Assembly: GCA_963712065.1 (NCBI GenBank)
Contig: CAVQGM010000001.1
Location: 124,001-188,000 of the forward strand
DNA length: 64,000 nucleotides
DNA from: CAVQGM01 sp963712065
Lineage (GTDB): Bacteria > Actinomycetota > Acidimicrobiia > Acidimicrobiales > Acidimicrobilacustridaceae
Reading direction: 5' to 3'
Part shown: piece after piece, positions 1-9,950 of the stretch
How the letters are laid out: each line of letters opens with the position of its first letter
Numbering within the stretch: position 1 is the stretch's first letter
Position numbers and translations under genes: made by a program
The notes under the pieces: generated by a model
The model's input: only the letters and a program-made list of their open reading frames with translations
The model's database searches: none
What the model was told of the DNA's origin: nothing

Positions 1-79
1 GGGCGGCCGAGATCACCGGGCCGCTGGCGCCGCGCAGCAGGGTGCGATCGAGGTCGAACACCGCGGCGGCACGAGCCAT
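1..79 (-). CDS. HAD-family hydrolase, N-terminal fragment
   Basis: Only the first 26 codons are inside the window; the gene continues past the left edge. The ATG is the complement of 77-79. The peptide begins MARAAAVFDLDRTLLRG, with the HAD motif I DxDxT (FDLDRTLL), whose first Asp is the phosphate-accepting nucleophile in this family. An alanine-rich start followed at once by FDLDRTLL is common in the HAD-IB (SerB-like phosphoserine or acyl-glycerol-phosphate phosphatase) branch, so a small-molecule phosphatase is likely. Substrate cannot be judged. It is divergent from the LysR gene at 399. Confidence 0.75.
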   Translation of the reverse strand, partial: MARAAAVFDLDRTLLRGASGPVISAA

Positions 80-205
80 CGCGGGAACCTACACCCGGCG
101 CGTACGAGGCCGCCCGACAGGGCGCGGCAACGGCACCGGTGACCCCCGGACGCCGGAGCCGTACCGCCGGAGCCGGAGCCCCACGGGCCCCTGGGGCCCG
201 ACGCG

Positions 206-236
206 CCGGAGCCGCCCGGGGGGAGGGCGGCTCCGG
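206..236. repeat. perfect 12-bp inverted repeat (hairpin)
   Basis: CCGGAGCCGCCC (206-217) and GGGCGGCTCCGG (225-236) are exact reverse complements around a 7-nt loop. It lies between two divergent starts, so it is not placed as a terminator for either gene. No T-run follows on either strand. It could be an operator or a structured leader. Confidence 0.6.
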
Positions 237-336
237 AAGGGTTTCGTGTCGCCGGGGGGATGGCGACCGAAACCGTGCCAGAGGGGGGATCGGGGGGGAA
301 CGATCACGCGCCCTCGGCGTTGGGTTGTCTCGTCAT

Positions 337-352
337 TGTGAACGACCGCACA
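337..352. promoter_or_regulatory. candidate CRP/FNR-type operator
   Basis: TGTGA-N6-GCACA matches the CRP consensus TGTGA-N6-TCACA at 9 of 10 defined positions. It is 46 nt before the LysR start, in the AT-richer part of the divergent promoter region. It is a prediction from one site only. Confidence 0.35.
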
Positions 353-398
353 TGATCTGTCCAACAGGTTTGAGTGATACGTGCCATCATGGCCACCG

Positions 399-1316
399 AT
401 GGATCTCCGCCAGCTCAACGCCCTGCTCGCGGTGGCCGACCACGGCTCGTTCTCGGCCGCCGCGCGCGCCCTGCACACCGTCCAGTCGAACGTGTCCACC
501 CACGTGGCCAGGCTCGAGAAGGAGCTCGGAGCGGTGCTCATCGACCGGGCCTCGGGACAGCTCACCGAGGACGGCGAGGTCGTCGCCGGGCGGGCCCGTC
601 GGATCCAGGCCGAGCTCGAGGCCATCGTCGCCGACGTGGCCGCCCTCCACGACGTGGTCACCGGCACCGTACGCCTCGGCATCATCGGCACCACCGCCCG
701 CTGGCTCGTGCCGCCGCTCGTCGAGGCCATGGCCGAGCGCCACCCGCAGGTCCGCCTCGTGGTGGTCGACGCGACCACCTCCTCGCTGGTGCTGCAGCTC
801 GGCAGCGGGCGGCTCGACCTGGCCGTCGTGAACCTCCCGCTCCCCGACCCCGACCTCGTCACCGAACACCTCTTCGACGAGGACCGCGTGCTCGTCGCCC
901 CCGTCGGCCACCCCCTCTACGAGCGGCAGCACGTGACGCTGCGCGATCTGGCCTCCTATCCGTTGCTGCTCGAGCCCCGAGGCACGGCGTTCCGCGACGA
1001 GCTCGACGCCCGGTGCCAGACCGAAGGGATCGAGCTGGTCCCGCAGGCCGAGGTCGACGGCATGCGCCTCCTGGCCTCCCTCGCCTTCCAGGGCTTCGGC
1101 GCCGCCCTGCTCCCGGCCAGCGCCGCACCCGGCTGGGTCGGTGGCGACTGGGAGCGGGTGCCGGTCGAGGACCTTCCCGGCCGGTCCGTCGGGGTGGCGA
1201 CCCGCAAGCGGAGCCGGCCGTCGGCGCCGGCGCGGGCGCTGCGTGAGGTCCTAGTCGACGTGGTGGCGACCGAGGCCCCCAAGCAGCCCGGTGTGCGTCC
1301 CTCCCCCGAGCCCTGA
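399..1316 (+). CDS. LysR-family transcriptional regulator
   Basis: A 305-aa protein with a LysR winged helix-turn-helix in residues 1-60 (MDLRQLNALLAVADHGSFSA, then AARALHTVQSNVSTHVARLE) and a periplasmic-binding-protein-like effector domain from about residue 90 (GIIGTTARWLVPPLVEAMA, RLDLAVVNLP). Length is normal for the family. I chose the ATG at 399 because the family begins with MDLRQL; an in-frame GTG at 381 would add six unconserved residues. LysR proteins often control the divergent neighbour and themselves, so the HAD gene is a possible target. The ligand is unknown. Confidence 0.9.
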   Translation: MDLRQLNALLAVADHGSFSAAARALHTVQSNVSTHVARLEKELGAVLIDRASGQLTEDGEVVAGRARRIQAELEAIVADVAALHDVVTGTVRLGIIGTTARWLVPPLVEAMAERHPQVRLVVVDATTSSLVLQLGSGRLDLAVVNLPLPDPDLVTEHLFDEDRVLVAPVGHPLYERQHVTLRDLASYPLLLEPRGTAFRDELDARCQTEGIELVPQAEVDGMRLLASLAFQGFGAALLPASAAPGWVGGDWERVPVEDLPGRSVGVATRKRSRPSAPARALREVLVDVVATEAPKQPGVRPSPEP

Positions 1317-1459
1317 GCCCGAGGTCATGAACGTTTCGTTACGCCGGCGGGAGCCGAGGGACCCGCACCACTAGGCTGAGCCGAGGGGCCCGACGGGCTC
1401 TCCGTCTCGCGGGGATGGCCGGGGCCGCGAGACGACCGGTACGAGGCGGTGGAGGTGTT

Positions 1460-2731
<1,272 letters not shown>

Positions 2732-2733
2732 GG

Positions 2734-3594
2734 GTGCGCCCCCGCCTCCTCGTCGTCGACGCGTTCACCGACAAGCCCTTCGCCGGCAACCCTGCCGCCG
2801 TCTGCGTGCTCGATCGGGCGCCCGATGACGGCTGGATGCAGTCCCTCGCCGCCGAGCTCAACCTCTCGGAGACGGCGTTCCTCACGCCCGGCGCCGCCGA
2901 CCTCGGCACCGACGTCTGGCGACTCCGCTGGTTCACGCCAACGGTCGAGGTCGAGCTGTGCGGCCATGCGACGCTCGCCTCGGCCCACGCCCTGTGGAAG
3001 TCGGGCTCCGTCGACGCGCAGCCGTTGCGGTTCGTCACCCTCTCCGGCGAGCTCAGCGCCACCCGCACTCCCGACGGGTGGATCGAGCTCGACTTCCCCG
3101 CCGACCCGCCCCACCCCACCGAGCCACCCGAGCACCTCCTCGCCGGGCTCGGCCTCGACGACGGCGTGGTCGGCGTGCACCAGGGCCGCACCGACGTGGT
3201 GGTCGAGCTGGCCTCGACCGACCTCGTCCGCGGCATCGTCCCCGACCTCCTGACCCTGCGCGAGGTCGCCGGCATCCGCGCGGTGATCGTCACCGCGGTC
3301 GGCGAGGGGCTCTACGACATCGTGTCACGGGTGTTCGCCCCGGCGAGCGGCGTCGACGAGGACCCGGTCACCGGCTCGGCCCACTGCACCCTCGGTCCGT
3401 TCTGGGCCGAGCGGCTGGCCAAGGACGACCTGCTCGCCTACCAGGCCTCGGCCCGCGGGGGCGTGGTGCGGGTCGGGGTGCGCGACGACCGGGTCCTGCT
3501 CGGCGGCCAGGCCGTCACCGTGTCGACCGTGCGGCTCGACGACGCCGCCCTCCCGCGTCGCGTCAAGGTCCCGCGTCGCGCCAGCGCGCGCTGA
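2734..3594 (+). CDS. PhzF-family isomerase/epimerase
   Basis: A 286-aa member of the PhzF (diaminopimelate-epimerase-fold) family. Visible motifs are VVDAFTDKPFAGNPAAVC at the N terminus, NLSETAFL with the conserved catalytic Glu, LCGHATLASAHAL, and DEDPVTGSAHCTLGPFW in the second lobe. Members isomerise small acids; in phenazine makers the substrate is dihydro-hydroxyanthranilate, but no phenazine genes are here and the substrate is unknown. The GTG start lies 2 nt after the citrate synthase stop, so the two are almost certainly co-transcribed and probably translationally coupled. Confidence 0.85.
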   Translation: MRPRLLVVDAFTDKPFAGNPAAVCVLDRAPDDGWMQSLAAELNLSETAFLTPGAADLGTDVWRLRWFTPTVEVELCGHATLASAHALWKSGSVDAQPLRFVTLSGELSATRTPDGWIELDFPADPPHPTEPPEHLLAGLGLDDGVVGVHQGRTDVVVELASTDLVRGIVPDLLTLREVAGIRAVIVTAVGEGLYDIVSRVFAPASGVDEDPVTGSAHCTLGPFWAERLAKDDLLAYQASARGGVVRVGVRDDRVLLGGQAVTVSTVRLDDAALPRRVKVPRRASAR

Positions 3595-3634
3595 AGAAGG
3601 CCTGCGGACGCCCGCACCGACGGCGGGCGACGGC

Positions 3635-4549
3635 TCAACGGGCGATCGGGCCGGGCAGCAGGAACGGGTAGGGGCGGCGACGCACTCGTCGCTGCCACCA
3701 CCGGTCCATCCGGCGCAGGCGCAGCATCGTGGCCCACAGACGAGCGTCGCCCCGGTAGGCGCCCCGCACCTCGTCGAGGGTCAACGGCGGGTCGACGTGC
3801 CGATTGGCGGCGATGACGACCGCCGGGATCCAGCGGTCGAGTCGCTCCTTGACGAGGTTGGCGGCGAGGTCCCGCAGCACGTGGCGCGGGTCGCGGTACG
3901 CGCCGATGACGCCAGGGGCGACGAACCGACCGATCGCCGCCCGCATCGGCCACGGATAGGCGGCGAGGAACAGGGCCAGGTCGATCTCGGCCCTCCCGGC
4001 GTCATCGAACAGCATCGGCGTGGTGACGTCGAGGTAGCCCAGGCGCCCGTCGGCCCAGGTCCAGTTCGAGATCTGCCCGTCGAGCCCGGTCCGGGCGTCG
4101 ACGACGCGGGGGACGACGTCGGTCACCTGGGCGAGGAAGGGGTGGTCGGGGTCGGGATCGGCGCCGTCGAGCACGATCGGACCGAGTGTCCCCACGGGCA
4201 GCACCGGCTGCACCACGTAGGCCACCGCGCCCCGACCCGGGCCCGCCACGGCGCGCAGCTCGCTCGGCACGGGCACGACCCCCCGCTCACGCAGGTCGGC
4301 GAGGTAGCGGTCGAACGAGGCGCGGTACCGGTCGAGGGCGGTGTCGTCGGCGAACGTGGGGAGGCGCTTGCAGGCCCACACCGGAGCCTCGGCCGGCCAA
4401 CCGACCACCAGGGTGATCTCGCCGTACCCGAGGATGCGGAGACCGGACTCGTCCCCCGCCCGCAGGGCGGCCGTGACGGCGTCCTCGACCGCGTCGAGCG
4501 TGGCCTCGTCGATGGGCGTCGTCGCCGAGGGGTCGCGGGGATCAGCCAC
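3635..4549 (-). CDS. DUF6206-type, kinase-like-fold protein
   Basis: A 304-aa protein that I recognise from memory as the DUF6206 family; function unknown. The layout resembles an aminoglycoside-phosphotransferase/protein-kinase fold: a glycine-containing strand (ILGYGEITLVV), a Lys in VWACKRLP where the ATP-binding Lys would be, an Asn in GLDGQISNWTW where the catalytic loop would be, and YLDVTTPMLFD where a metal-binding DFG-like Asp would be. The GTG start overlaps the aminotransferase stop by 8 nt, so it is the last gene of the left-going operon 8402 to 3635. Kinase activity is inference only. Confidence 0.65.
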   Translation of the reverse strand: MADPRDPSATTPIDEATLDAVEDAVTAALRAGDESGLRILGYGEITLVVGWPAEAPVWACKRLPTFADDTALDRYRASFDRYLADLRERGVVPVPSELRAVAGPGRGAVAYVVQPVLPVGTLGPIVLDGADPDPDHPFLAQVTDVVPRVVDARTGLDGQISNWTWADGRLGYLDVTTPMLFDDAGRAEIDLALFLAAYPWPMRAAIGRFVAPGVIGAYRDPRHVLRDLAANLVKERLDRWIPAVVIAANRHVDPPLTLDEVRGAYRGDARLWATMLRLRRMDRWWQRRVRRRPYPFLLPGPIAR

Positions 4550-5762
4550 CGAGCGCCTCGCGCATCCGGGCGAGGAGGTCGTCGAGCTCGGGGTCGGTGA
4601 TCACGAGGGGCGGGAGGAACTGGAGGACGGAGGGATCGTTGTTGGCGAAGATGGCGAACACGCCGCGCTCGATCACCTGCTTGGTCGCCACGAGCCCGCC
4701 GCCCTCGTCGTCGAAGGCCAGTCCCATGAACATGCCACGCCGTCGGATCGTGAAGGGCAGCCCCGTCAGCTCGCGCTCGATCCGCTCGCCCACCGCCACG
4801 ACCCGGTCGAGGAAGCCGGGGCGCTCGATCACGTCGAGGGTCGCCAGCGCGGCGACGCACCCGAGCTCGGCCCCGCCGAACGTCGACACGTGGATGAACG
4901 GGTTGGTGTCGAAGAACGAGAACAGGTCGGCCGTCATCAGCGTCGCCGTGATGGGGTAGACGCCGCCCGACAGGCCCTTGCCGGTGATCAGCAGGTCGGG
5001 GCGCACGCCCTCCTGGCGGTGGTACCAGACGGTGCCGGTGCGGCCGAGACCGGTCTGCACCTCGTCGAAGGCGAGCAGCGCCCCGGCGCGGTCACAGGCG
5101 GCCCGGACCCCCGCCAGGTAGCCGGCGGACGGCACGGGCATGCCGAGGGTGGCGGGGATCGGCTCGAGCAGCACCACCGCGGTGTCGTCCCCCACGGCGG
5201 CGTCGAGCGCGGGGAGATCGTCGAACGGCACCTGGGTGAAGCCGGGAGGGTTGGGGCCGAACGGATCGCGGTACGCGGCGTCGCCGGCGGCGAGGGCCAG
5301 CCCCGTGTGGCCGTGGTAGCCACCGATCGCCGAGACGACTCCTGTCCTTGCGGTGGCTGCCCGGGCCACCTTGATGGCCAGGTCGACGGCCTCGCCCCCG
5401 CCCACCCCGAACACGACGCCAGGGAGCTCGTCCTCGGTGGTGGCGGCCAGCCGCTCGGCGAGGGCGGCCCGCCAGCCCGACACCAGGTGGTGGTTGCCCA
5501 CGTCGAGGCGGTCGAGCGCACGCCGGACCGCCTCCACGACCTCCGGGTGGCGGTGCCCGAGGTTGAACACGCCGCCGTTGCAGTGGCAGTTCACGTACCA
5601 GGTGCCGTCGTAGGCGTCCTGGAAGCGGACGCCCTCGCGGGCACCCATGACCAGCTCGAGGCCGAGGCTGCGGTAGGCCTCGACCTTGCCTCGGTTCACG
5701 TGGTCGGCGAACGCGGACTCGACCTCGGCACGGCTCGCGTACGGCAACGGGTCGCCGGTCAT
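4542..5762 (-). CDS. Class III aminotransferase (PLP-dependent)
   Basis: A 406-aa fold-type I PLP enzyme of the class III (omega/acetylornithine-type) group. Family marks are the phosphate-binding VGGGEAVDLAIKVAR, the FDEVQTGLGRTG block whose Asp contacts the pyridine nitrogen, and LLITGKGLSGG with the Schiff-base Lys. The ATG overlaps the stop of the upstream quinone oxidoreductase as ATGA, which indicates translational coupling. It transfers an amino group between an amine or amino acid and a 2-oxo acid; the donor is not evident. An acyl-CoA ligase in the same operon leaves a catabolic role open. Confidence 0.88.
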   Translation of the reverse strand: MTGDPLPYASRAEVESAFADHVNRGKVEAYRSLGLELVMGAREGVRFQDAYDGTWYVNCHCNGGVFNLGHRHPEVVEAVRRALDRLDVGNHHLVSGWRAALAERLAATTEDELPGVVFGVGGGEAVDLAIKVARAATARTGVVSAIGGYHGHTGLALAAGDAAYRDPFGPNPPGFTQVPFDDLPALDAAVGDDTAVVLLEPIPATLGMPVPSAGYLAGVRAACDRAGALLAFDEVQTGLGRTGTVWYHRQEGVRPDLLITGKGLSGGVYPITATLMTADLFSFFDTNPFIHVSTFGGAELGCVAALATLDVIERPGFLDRVVAVGERIERELTGLPFTIRRRGMFMGLAFDDEGGGLVATKQVIERGVFAIFANNDPSVLQFLPPLVITDPELDDLLARMREALGG

Positions 5763-6769
5763 CGGGCTGCCACGTCGATGAGGATCTTGCCGACGTTGGC
5801 GTTGGCCTCCATGCGGCGATGCGCCTCGACGATCTCGTCGAGCGCGAAGCGGGAGTCGATCACCGGCCGCAGCGGCCCCTGGCCCGAGCGGCCGGGAGCG
5901 GGAGGTGCATCGAACAGCGGCAGCACCTCACGGCCGAACGCCTGCGTGGCGGCGATCTTCTCCTCGAGCGGCCGGGCCCGCAGGACCGTGCCGATGAGGG
6001 CAGCGCGCTTCGGCAGGAGCTTGCCCACGTTCACCGACGTCACCCCGCCGCCCATGACACCGACCTGCACGATGCGACCGCCGACGGCCAGCGCGTCGAT
6101 GTTGCGGTCGACGTAGTCGCCGCCGATCACGTCGAGCACGACGTCGACGCCGCGCCCGGCGGTGAGCTCGATGACGGCGGCCACGAAGTCGTCGCCGGTG
6201 TAGTCGACGGCCCGGTCGGCACCGAGGGCGAGGCAGGCGTCGACCTTGGCCCCCGACACGGTGACCACGACGAACGCCCCCATGGCCTTGACGATCTGGA
6301 TGGCAGCCGTGCCCACCCCCGACGCGCCGGCGTGCACGAGGGCGGTGCGGCCCGACGTGAGCCCGCCCTGGGTCACCAGCGCGTCGTGCGCCGTGATCCA
6401 GACCTCGGGGATGGCGGCGGCGTCGGCGAGGGGAACCGAGTCGGGCACCGCCAGGAGCTGGCGCTCGTGGACGGCGATGCGCTCGGCGTACCCGCCGCCG
6501 CCGACGATGCCCATCACCGCGTCGCCGACGGCCCACGCGGTGACCCGATCACCCCGGGCGGCCACCCGACCGGCCAGCTCGAGCCCGGGGATCTCGTGGG
6601 CCATGGGAGGCCCCGGGTAGAAGCCACGCCGCTGCAGCAGGTCGGCCCGGTTCACGGCGGTGGCGACGACGTCGACCACGACCTCCTCGGGGCCGGGCGT
6701 CGGGTCCGGCACCTCCCGCACCTGCAGGACCTCCGGCTCCCCGTACGACTCCAGCACCACGGCGCGCAT
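5759..6769 (-). CDS. NAD(P)H:quinone oxidoreductase / zinc-less MDR
   Basis: A 336-aa medium-chain dehydrogenase/reductase of the quinone-oxidoreductase (PIG3-like) branch. It has the N-terminal GroES-like domain (MRAVVLESYGEPEVLQVREV, NRADLLQRRG) and a Rossmann NADPH site VHAGASGVGTAAIQI. The Cys/His zinc ligands of alcohol dehydrogenases are absent, as usual in this branch. The ATG at 6769 starts the conserved domain 10 nt after the acyl-CoA ligase stop; the longer reading frame adds 12 unconserved residues. It ends in an ATGA overlap with the aminotransferase. Confidence 0.88.
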   Translation of the reverse strand: MRAVVLESYGEPEVLQVREVPDPTPGPEEVVVDVVATAVNRADLLQRRGFYPGPPMAHEIPGLELAGRVAARGDRVTAWAVGDAVMGIVGGGGYAERIAVHERQLLAVPDSVPLADAAAIPEVWITAHDALVTQGGLTSGRTALVHAGASGVGTAAIQIVKAMGAFVVVTVSGAKVDACLALGADRAVDYTGDDFVAAVIELTAGRGVDVVLDVIGGDYVDRNIDALAVGGRIVQVGVMGGGVTSVNVGKLLPKRAALIGTVLRARPLEEKIAATQAFGREVLPLFDAPPAPGRSGQGPLRPVIDSRFALDEIVEAHRRMEANANVGKILIDVAAR

Positions 6770-6779
6770 GCCGCGCACG

Positions 6780-8402
6780 CTAGACGAGGGGGCCCGGCTC
6801 CTCACCGGTCGCCACCGCCCGGGCCCACGCGTAGTCGGGCTTGCCCGTGGGGAGCCGGTGGCACGTGGCGACCCGCACCCAGCCGCGGGGCACCTTGTAG
6901 CCCGACAGGTGGGCGCGCACGTGCGCCGCCAGGTCGGCGTCGCCGGTGGGCGGGGCGTCGGGCCGAACGGCGACGACGGCGGCCACCTGCTGGCCGAACC
7001 GCTCGTCGGGCACGCCCACGACCATGGCGTCGAACACCGCCGGGTGGCTCTTGATCACGGCCTCGACCTCCTCGGGGAAGACCTTCTCGCCACCGGTGTT
7101 GATGCACATGGCGCCCCGGCCGAGCAACGTGATCGTGCCGTCGGCCTCGACGACGGCCTGGTCGCCGGGTACCGACCATCGCACGCCGTCGACCACCGGG
7201 AAGGTGGCTGCCGTCTTGACCGGGTCCTTCCAGTAGCCGTACGGGATCCACCCCCGCTGGGCCAGCCGGCCGACGACCCCGCTGCCGGCGGCGACCGGGC
7301 GGAGGTCGTCGTCGAGCACCGCGGTGCGCTCGTCGGTGACGAGCCGGGGTGGAGCACCCGGGGCGGCACCCGTGAGCCGTCCCTGGCCTCCGGTCTCGGA
7401 CGCGCCGAAGGTGTCGACGACCTTCACGCCGGGGAGCAGCGCTCGCAGGTGGTCCTTGACCGTCGGCGAGAGGATCGCCCCGCCCGACGCGATCACCTGC
7501 AGTGACGAGAGGTCGTACGCCGCGGGGGCAGCCGCCAGCTCGTCGGCGAGCGGGCGGGCCGTGGCATCGCCGATCAGCATCGTGAGCTCGACCCGCTCGG
7601 ACGCCAGCAGGGCGAGCGCGTTCGCCGGCGAGAAGTGGCGGTCGACGTCGAGCACCAGCGCACCGCCGGTCAGGAGGGTCTGGAGGGCGACCCACTGGGC
7701 TCCGCCGTGCATCAGCGGGCACAACGGGAGCCGGCGCATGATCGGATCGCCGCCCCTCACCCGATCGACGATCTCCTCCGGTCTGCGCAGGGCCGCGATC
7801 CCCTGGCTCGGCGTGCCGCGACCGCCGAGGGACGCGAAGTAGATGTCCTCGTGCCGCCACATCACGCCCTTGGGCATGCCGGTGGTACCACCGGTGTAGA
7901 TGAGGTACAGGTCGTCCGCCGACCTCGTGCCCGGCGCCGGGCGGGCGGACGAGGCGGCGGCGAGCCGGGCCTCGTAGTCGTCGCCGATGGTGATGACGTG
8001 GTCCAGCGAGGGCGTGGACGACCGCGCCTCCCCGACGGCCCGGGCCAGGTCCGGATCGGTGACCACCACGCCGACCTCGGCGTCGGCGAACAGGTAGGCG
8101 AGCTCCTCGGCGGTGTACCGGTAGTTCACGTTCACCGGCGTGGCGCCGAGCCGGTAGAGGCCGAGCATCAGCTCGATCCACTCGGGCCCGTTGAACAGGT
8201 GGATGCCCACGTGGTGCCCTGCGCCGACGCCGAGCTCCGTCAACGCGTTCGCCGCCCGGCTGACCCGTTCGTCGAGCTCGGCGTACGAGCGACGCGAGCT
8301 CGCCTCCCCCATCGATCCGCACACGAGGGCCTCGGCGTCCGGGACGGTGTCGACGACGGCGTCGAACAGGTCGGCGAGCTGGAAGTCCATGGCGGCGGTC
8401 AC
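6780..8402 (-). CDS. Acyl-CoA synthetase (FadD, AMP-forming)
   Basis: A 540-aa adenylate-forming ligase that activates a carboxylic acid through acyl-AMP to the CoA thioester. The P-loop is LIYTGGTTGMPKGVMWRHED; the downstream core has the DTFGASETGGQG block, the hinge and INTGGEKVFPEEVE, and the C-terminal catalytic Lys region TGKPDYAW. The VMWRHEDIYFASLGG stretch resembles mycobacterial FadD19-type steroid or branched-chain ligases, so a bulky acid is plausible. Start is GTG 8402 or the in-frame ATG 8390. It is the first gene of the operon reaching 3635. Confidence 0.88.
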   Translation of the reverse strand: MTAAMDFQLADLFDAVVDTVPDAEALVCGSMGEASSRRSYAELDERVSRAANALTELGVGAGHHVGIHLFNGPEWIELMLGLYRLGATPVNVNYRYTAEELAYLFADAEVGVVVTDPDLARAVGEARSSTPSLDHVITIGDDYEARLAAASSARPAPGTRSADDLYLIYTGGTTGMPKGVMWRHEDIYFASLGGRGTPSQGIAALRRPEEIVDRVRGGDPIMRRLPLCPLMHGGAQWVALQTLLTGGALVLDVDRHFSPANALALLASERVELTMLIGDATARPLADELAAAPAAYDLSSLQVIASGGAILSPTVKDHLRALLPGVKVVDTFGASETGGQGRLTGAAPGAPPRLVTDERTAVLDDDLRPVAAGSGVVGRLAQRGWIPYGYWKDPVKTAATFPVVDGVRWSVPGDQAVVEADGTITLLGRGAMCINTGGEKVFPEEVEAVIKSHPAVFDAMVVGVPDERFGQQVAAVVAVRPDAPPTGDADLAAHVRAHLSGYKVPRGWVRVATCHRLPTGKPDYAWARAVATGEEPGPLV

Positions 8403-8457
8403 CGTAGAACCGACCGAGGATTACGCACCACCGCCCGGCGGCTGGCACCATCCGACG

Positions 8458-8802
8458 GTGGACGACCGCACCCGGGTCAAGGACGTGATCATCGAGCGCG
8501 AGGCCGGGGTCACCATCGTGTTCGGCGACGACCACGAGTGTCGCTACGCCCTCGAGGAGCTCCGGGTCAACTGCCCCTGCGCGTCGTGCCGGGGCGAGCG
8601 CGACCAGGGCATCGCCCCCTGGCCCAAGCCGTCGAGCCCGACGCCGCTCACCGTGCGCGACGCCCAGTTCGTCGGCGCCTGGGGGCTCGGGATCGAGTGG
8701 AACGACGGGCACGCCACCGGCATCTACCCGTGGGATGCGTTGCGGGGCTGGTGCGACGCCGGCCACCCGGTCTTCGCCCCCGACTCCGGCCGGGGTGCCT
8801 GA
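8458..8802 (+). CDS. DUF971 (GBBH-like N-terminal domain) protein
   Basis: A stand-alone 114-aa DUF971 protein, the domain found at the N terminus of gamma-butyrobetaine hydroxylases and at the C terminus of some Mrp/HCF101 iron-sulfur carrier proteins. The Cys cluster NCPCASCRGE and the ending GIEWNDGHATGIYPWDALRG are typical. Metal or Fe-S handling is suspected for such proteins but is not shown here. The GTG at 8458 is the only plausible in-frame start after the divergent acyl-CoA ligase. Its stop overlaps the next gene's start (TGATG), so it is coupled to the acyl-CoA dehydrogenase. Confidence 0.8.
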   Translation: MDDRTRVKDVIIEREAGVTIVFGDDHECRYALEELRVNCPCASCRGERDQGIAPWPKPSSPTPLTVRDAQFVGAWGLGIEWNDGHATGIYPWDALRGWCDAGHPVFAPDSGRGA

Positions 8803-9938
8803 TGGAGTTCGCCCTCGACGACGACCTGCTCGCCCTGCAGGCCGAGGCCCGCTCGGTCGCGACCCGCTGGCGCCCGACGGAGCCGTCGGTGACCGACGGG
8901 ACCGTCCCCGAGGACACCTGGCTGATCGGCACGTCCCGCGAGTTCTCGCTCGAGCTGGCCGAGCGGGGCTGGATCGGCATGACGTGGCCGGCCGAGGAGG
9001 GCGGGCACGGCCGCTCGGTGCTCGAGCGGTTCGTGGTGTTCGAGGCCCTGATCGCAGGCGGAGCCCCCGTGGCCACCTCGTGGTTCGCCGACCGCCAGAT
9101 CGGCCCGACGCTCCTGCAGTACGGCACGCCCGAGCAGCGCCGTCGGTTCCTGCCCGACATCGTCGCCGGGACGTCGGCCTGGTCCATCGGCATGAGCGAG
9201 CCCGATGCCGGGTCGGACGTGAGCGCGATCCGCACCCGGGCCGTGCGTGACGGCGACGACTGGGTCGTGGACGGAGCCAAGATCTGGACGAGCGGCGCCG
9301 CGGAGGCCGACTGGTGCTACCTCGTCGCCCGCACCGACCCCGATGCTCCGCCCCATGCCGGCCTGTCGGAGTTCGTGGTCGACCTGCACGACCCCGGCGT
9401 CACCATCAACCCGATCACCGACATGACGGGGAACCGCCACTTCTGCGAGGTCATCTACGAAGGCGTGCGGGTGCCCGCGGACCACCTCGTGGGCGAGGAG
9501 AACGGCAGCTTCCGCCAGATCATGCGGCAGATGGAGCACGAACGGGGCGGGATCGACCGGCTGGTGTCGAACCGGGCGCTCTACGACGACCTGCTCCCCC
9601 TGGCCGACCGTGACGACCCGATCGTGCGCCAGGCCATCGCCGAGCTCGAGACCGGGTACCGCATCGGCCGCCTGCTCGTGCTGCGCGAGGTGCTCGGTCA
9701 GGCCCCGAAGGGCTTCTCGGCCGCGACCAAGACGTTCTGCACGGAGTTCGAGCAGCGGGTGGCCGACTTCTGCATGCGGGTGGCCGGCGCCGACGCCCTG
9801 GTGTGGGACCGGGTCGCCCGCAACCTCTGCTACGCGCCGGCGTACACGATCATGGGTGGCACCACGCTGATCCTGCGCAACATCCTCGGCGAGCGCCTGC
9901 TCGGCCTGCCCAAGGAGCCCCGCACGGTCGACCCGTGA
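8802..9938 (+). CDS. Acyl-CoA dehydrogenase family protein
   Basis: A 378-aa flavoprotein of the acyl-CoA dehydrogenase family. FAD/substrate motifs are IGMSEPDAGSDVSAIRTRA and KIWTSGAAEADWCYLVART in the middle beta domain; the C-terminal helical domain ends MGGTTLILRNILGERLLGLP. The usual catalytic Glu of the YEGT-type block is not evident: the equivalent stretch reads MGGTTLI. It may be one subunit type of a heteromeric (FadE26/27-like) enzyme or act on an unusual thioester. It starts inside the DUF971 stop and converges on the Pat-like gene. Confidence 0.85.
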   Translation: MEFALDDDLLALQAEARSVATRWRPTEPSVTDGTVPEDTWLIGTSREFSLELAERGWIGMTWPAEEGGHGRSVLERFVVFEALIAGGAPVATSWFADRQIGPTLLQYGTPEQRRRFLPDIVAGTSAWSIGMSEPDAGSDVSAIRTRAVRDGDDWVVDGAKIWTSGAAEADWCYLVARTDPDAPPHAGLSEFVVDLHDPGVTINPITDMTGNRHFCEVIYEGVRVPADHLVGEENGSFRQIMRQMEHERGGIDRLVSNRALYDDLLPLADRDDPIVRQAIAELETGYRIGRLLVLREVLGQAPKGFSAATKTFCTEFEQRVADFCMRVAGADALVWDRVARNLCYAPAYTIMGGTTLILRNILGERLLGLPKEPRTVDP

Positions 9939-9950
9939 GCCGTGCGCCCG

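Larger units (their letters stand above)
80..398. other. 319-bp non-coding divergent promoter region
   Basis: This gap separates the divergent HAD and LysR genes. It holds several copies of GCCGGAGCC, a 12-bp perfect hairpin (206-236) and, in a less GC-rich stretch near 325-390, a CRP-like half-palindrome. The short ORFs crossing it show no protein-family features and run antisense to one another. I see no gene here. Confidence 0.6.
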
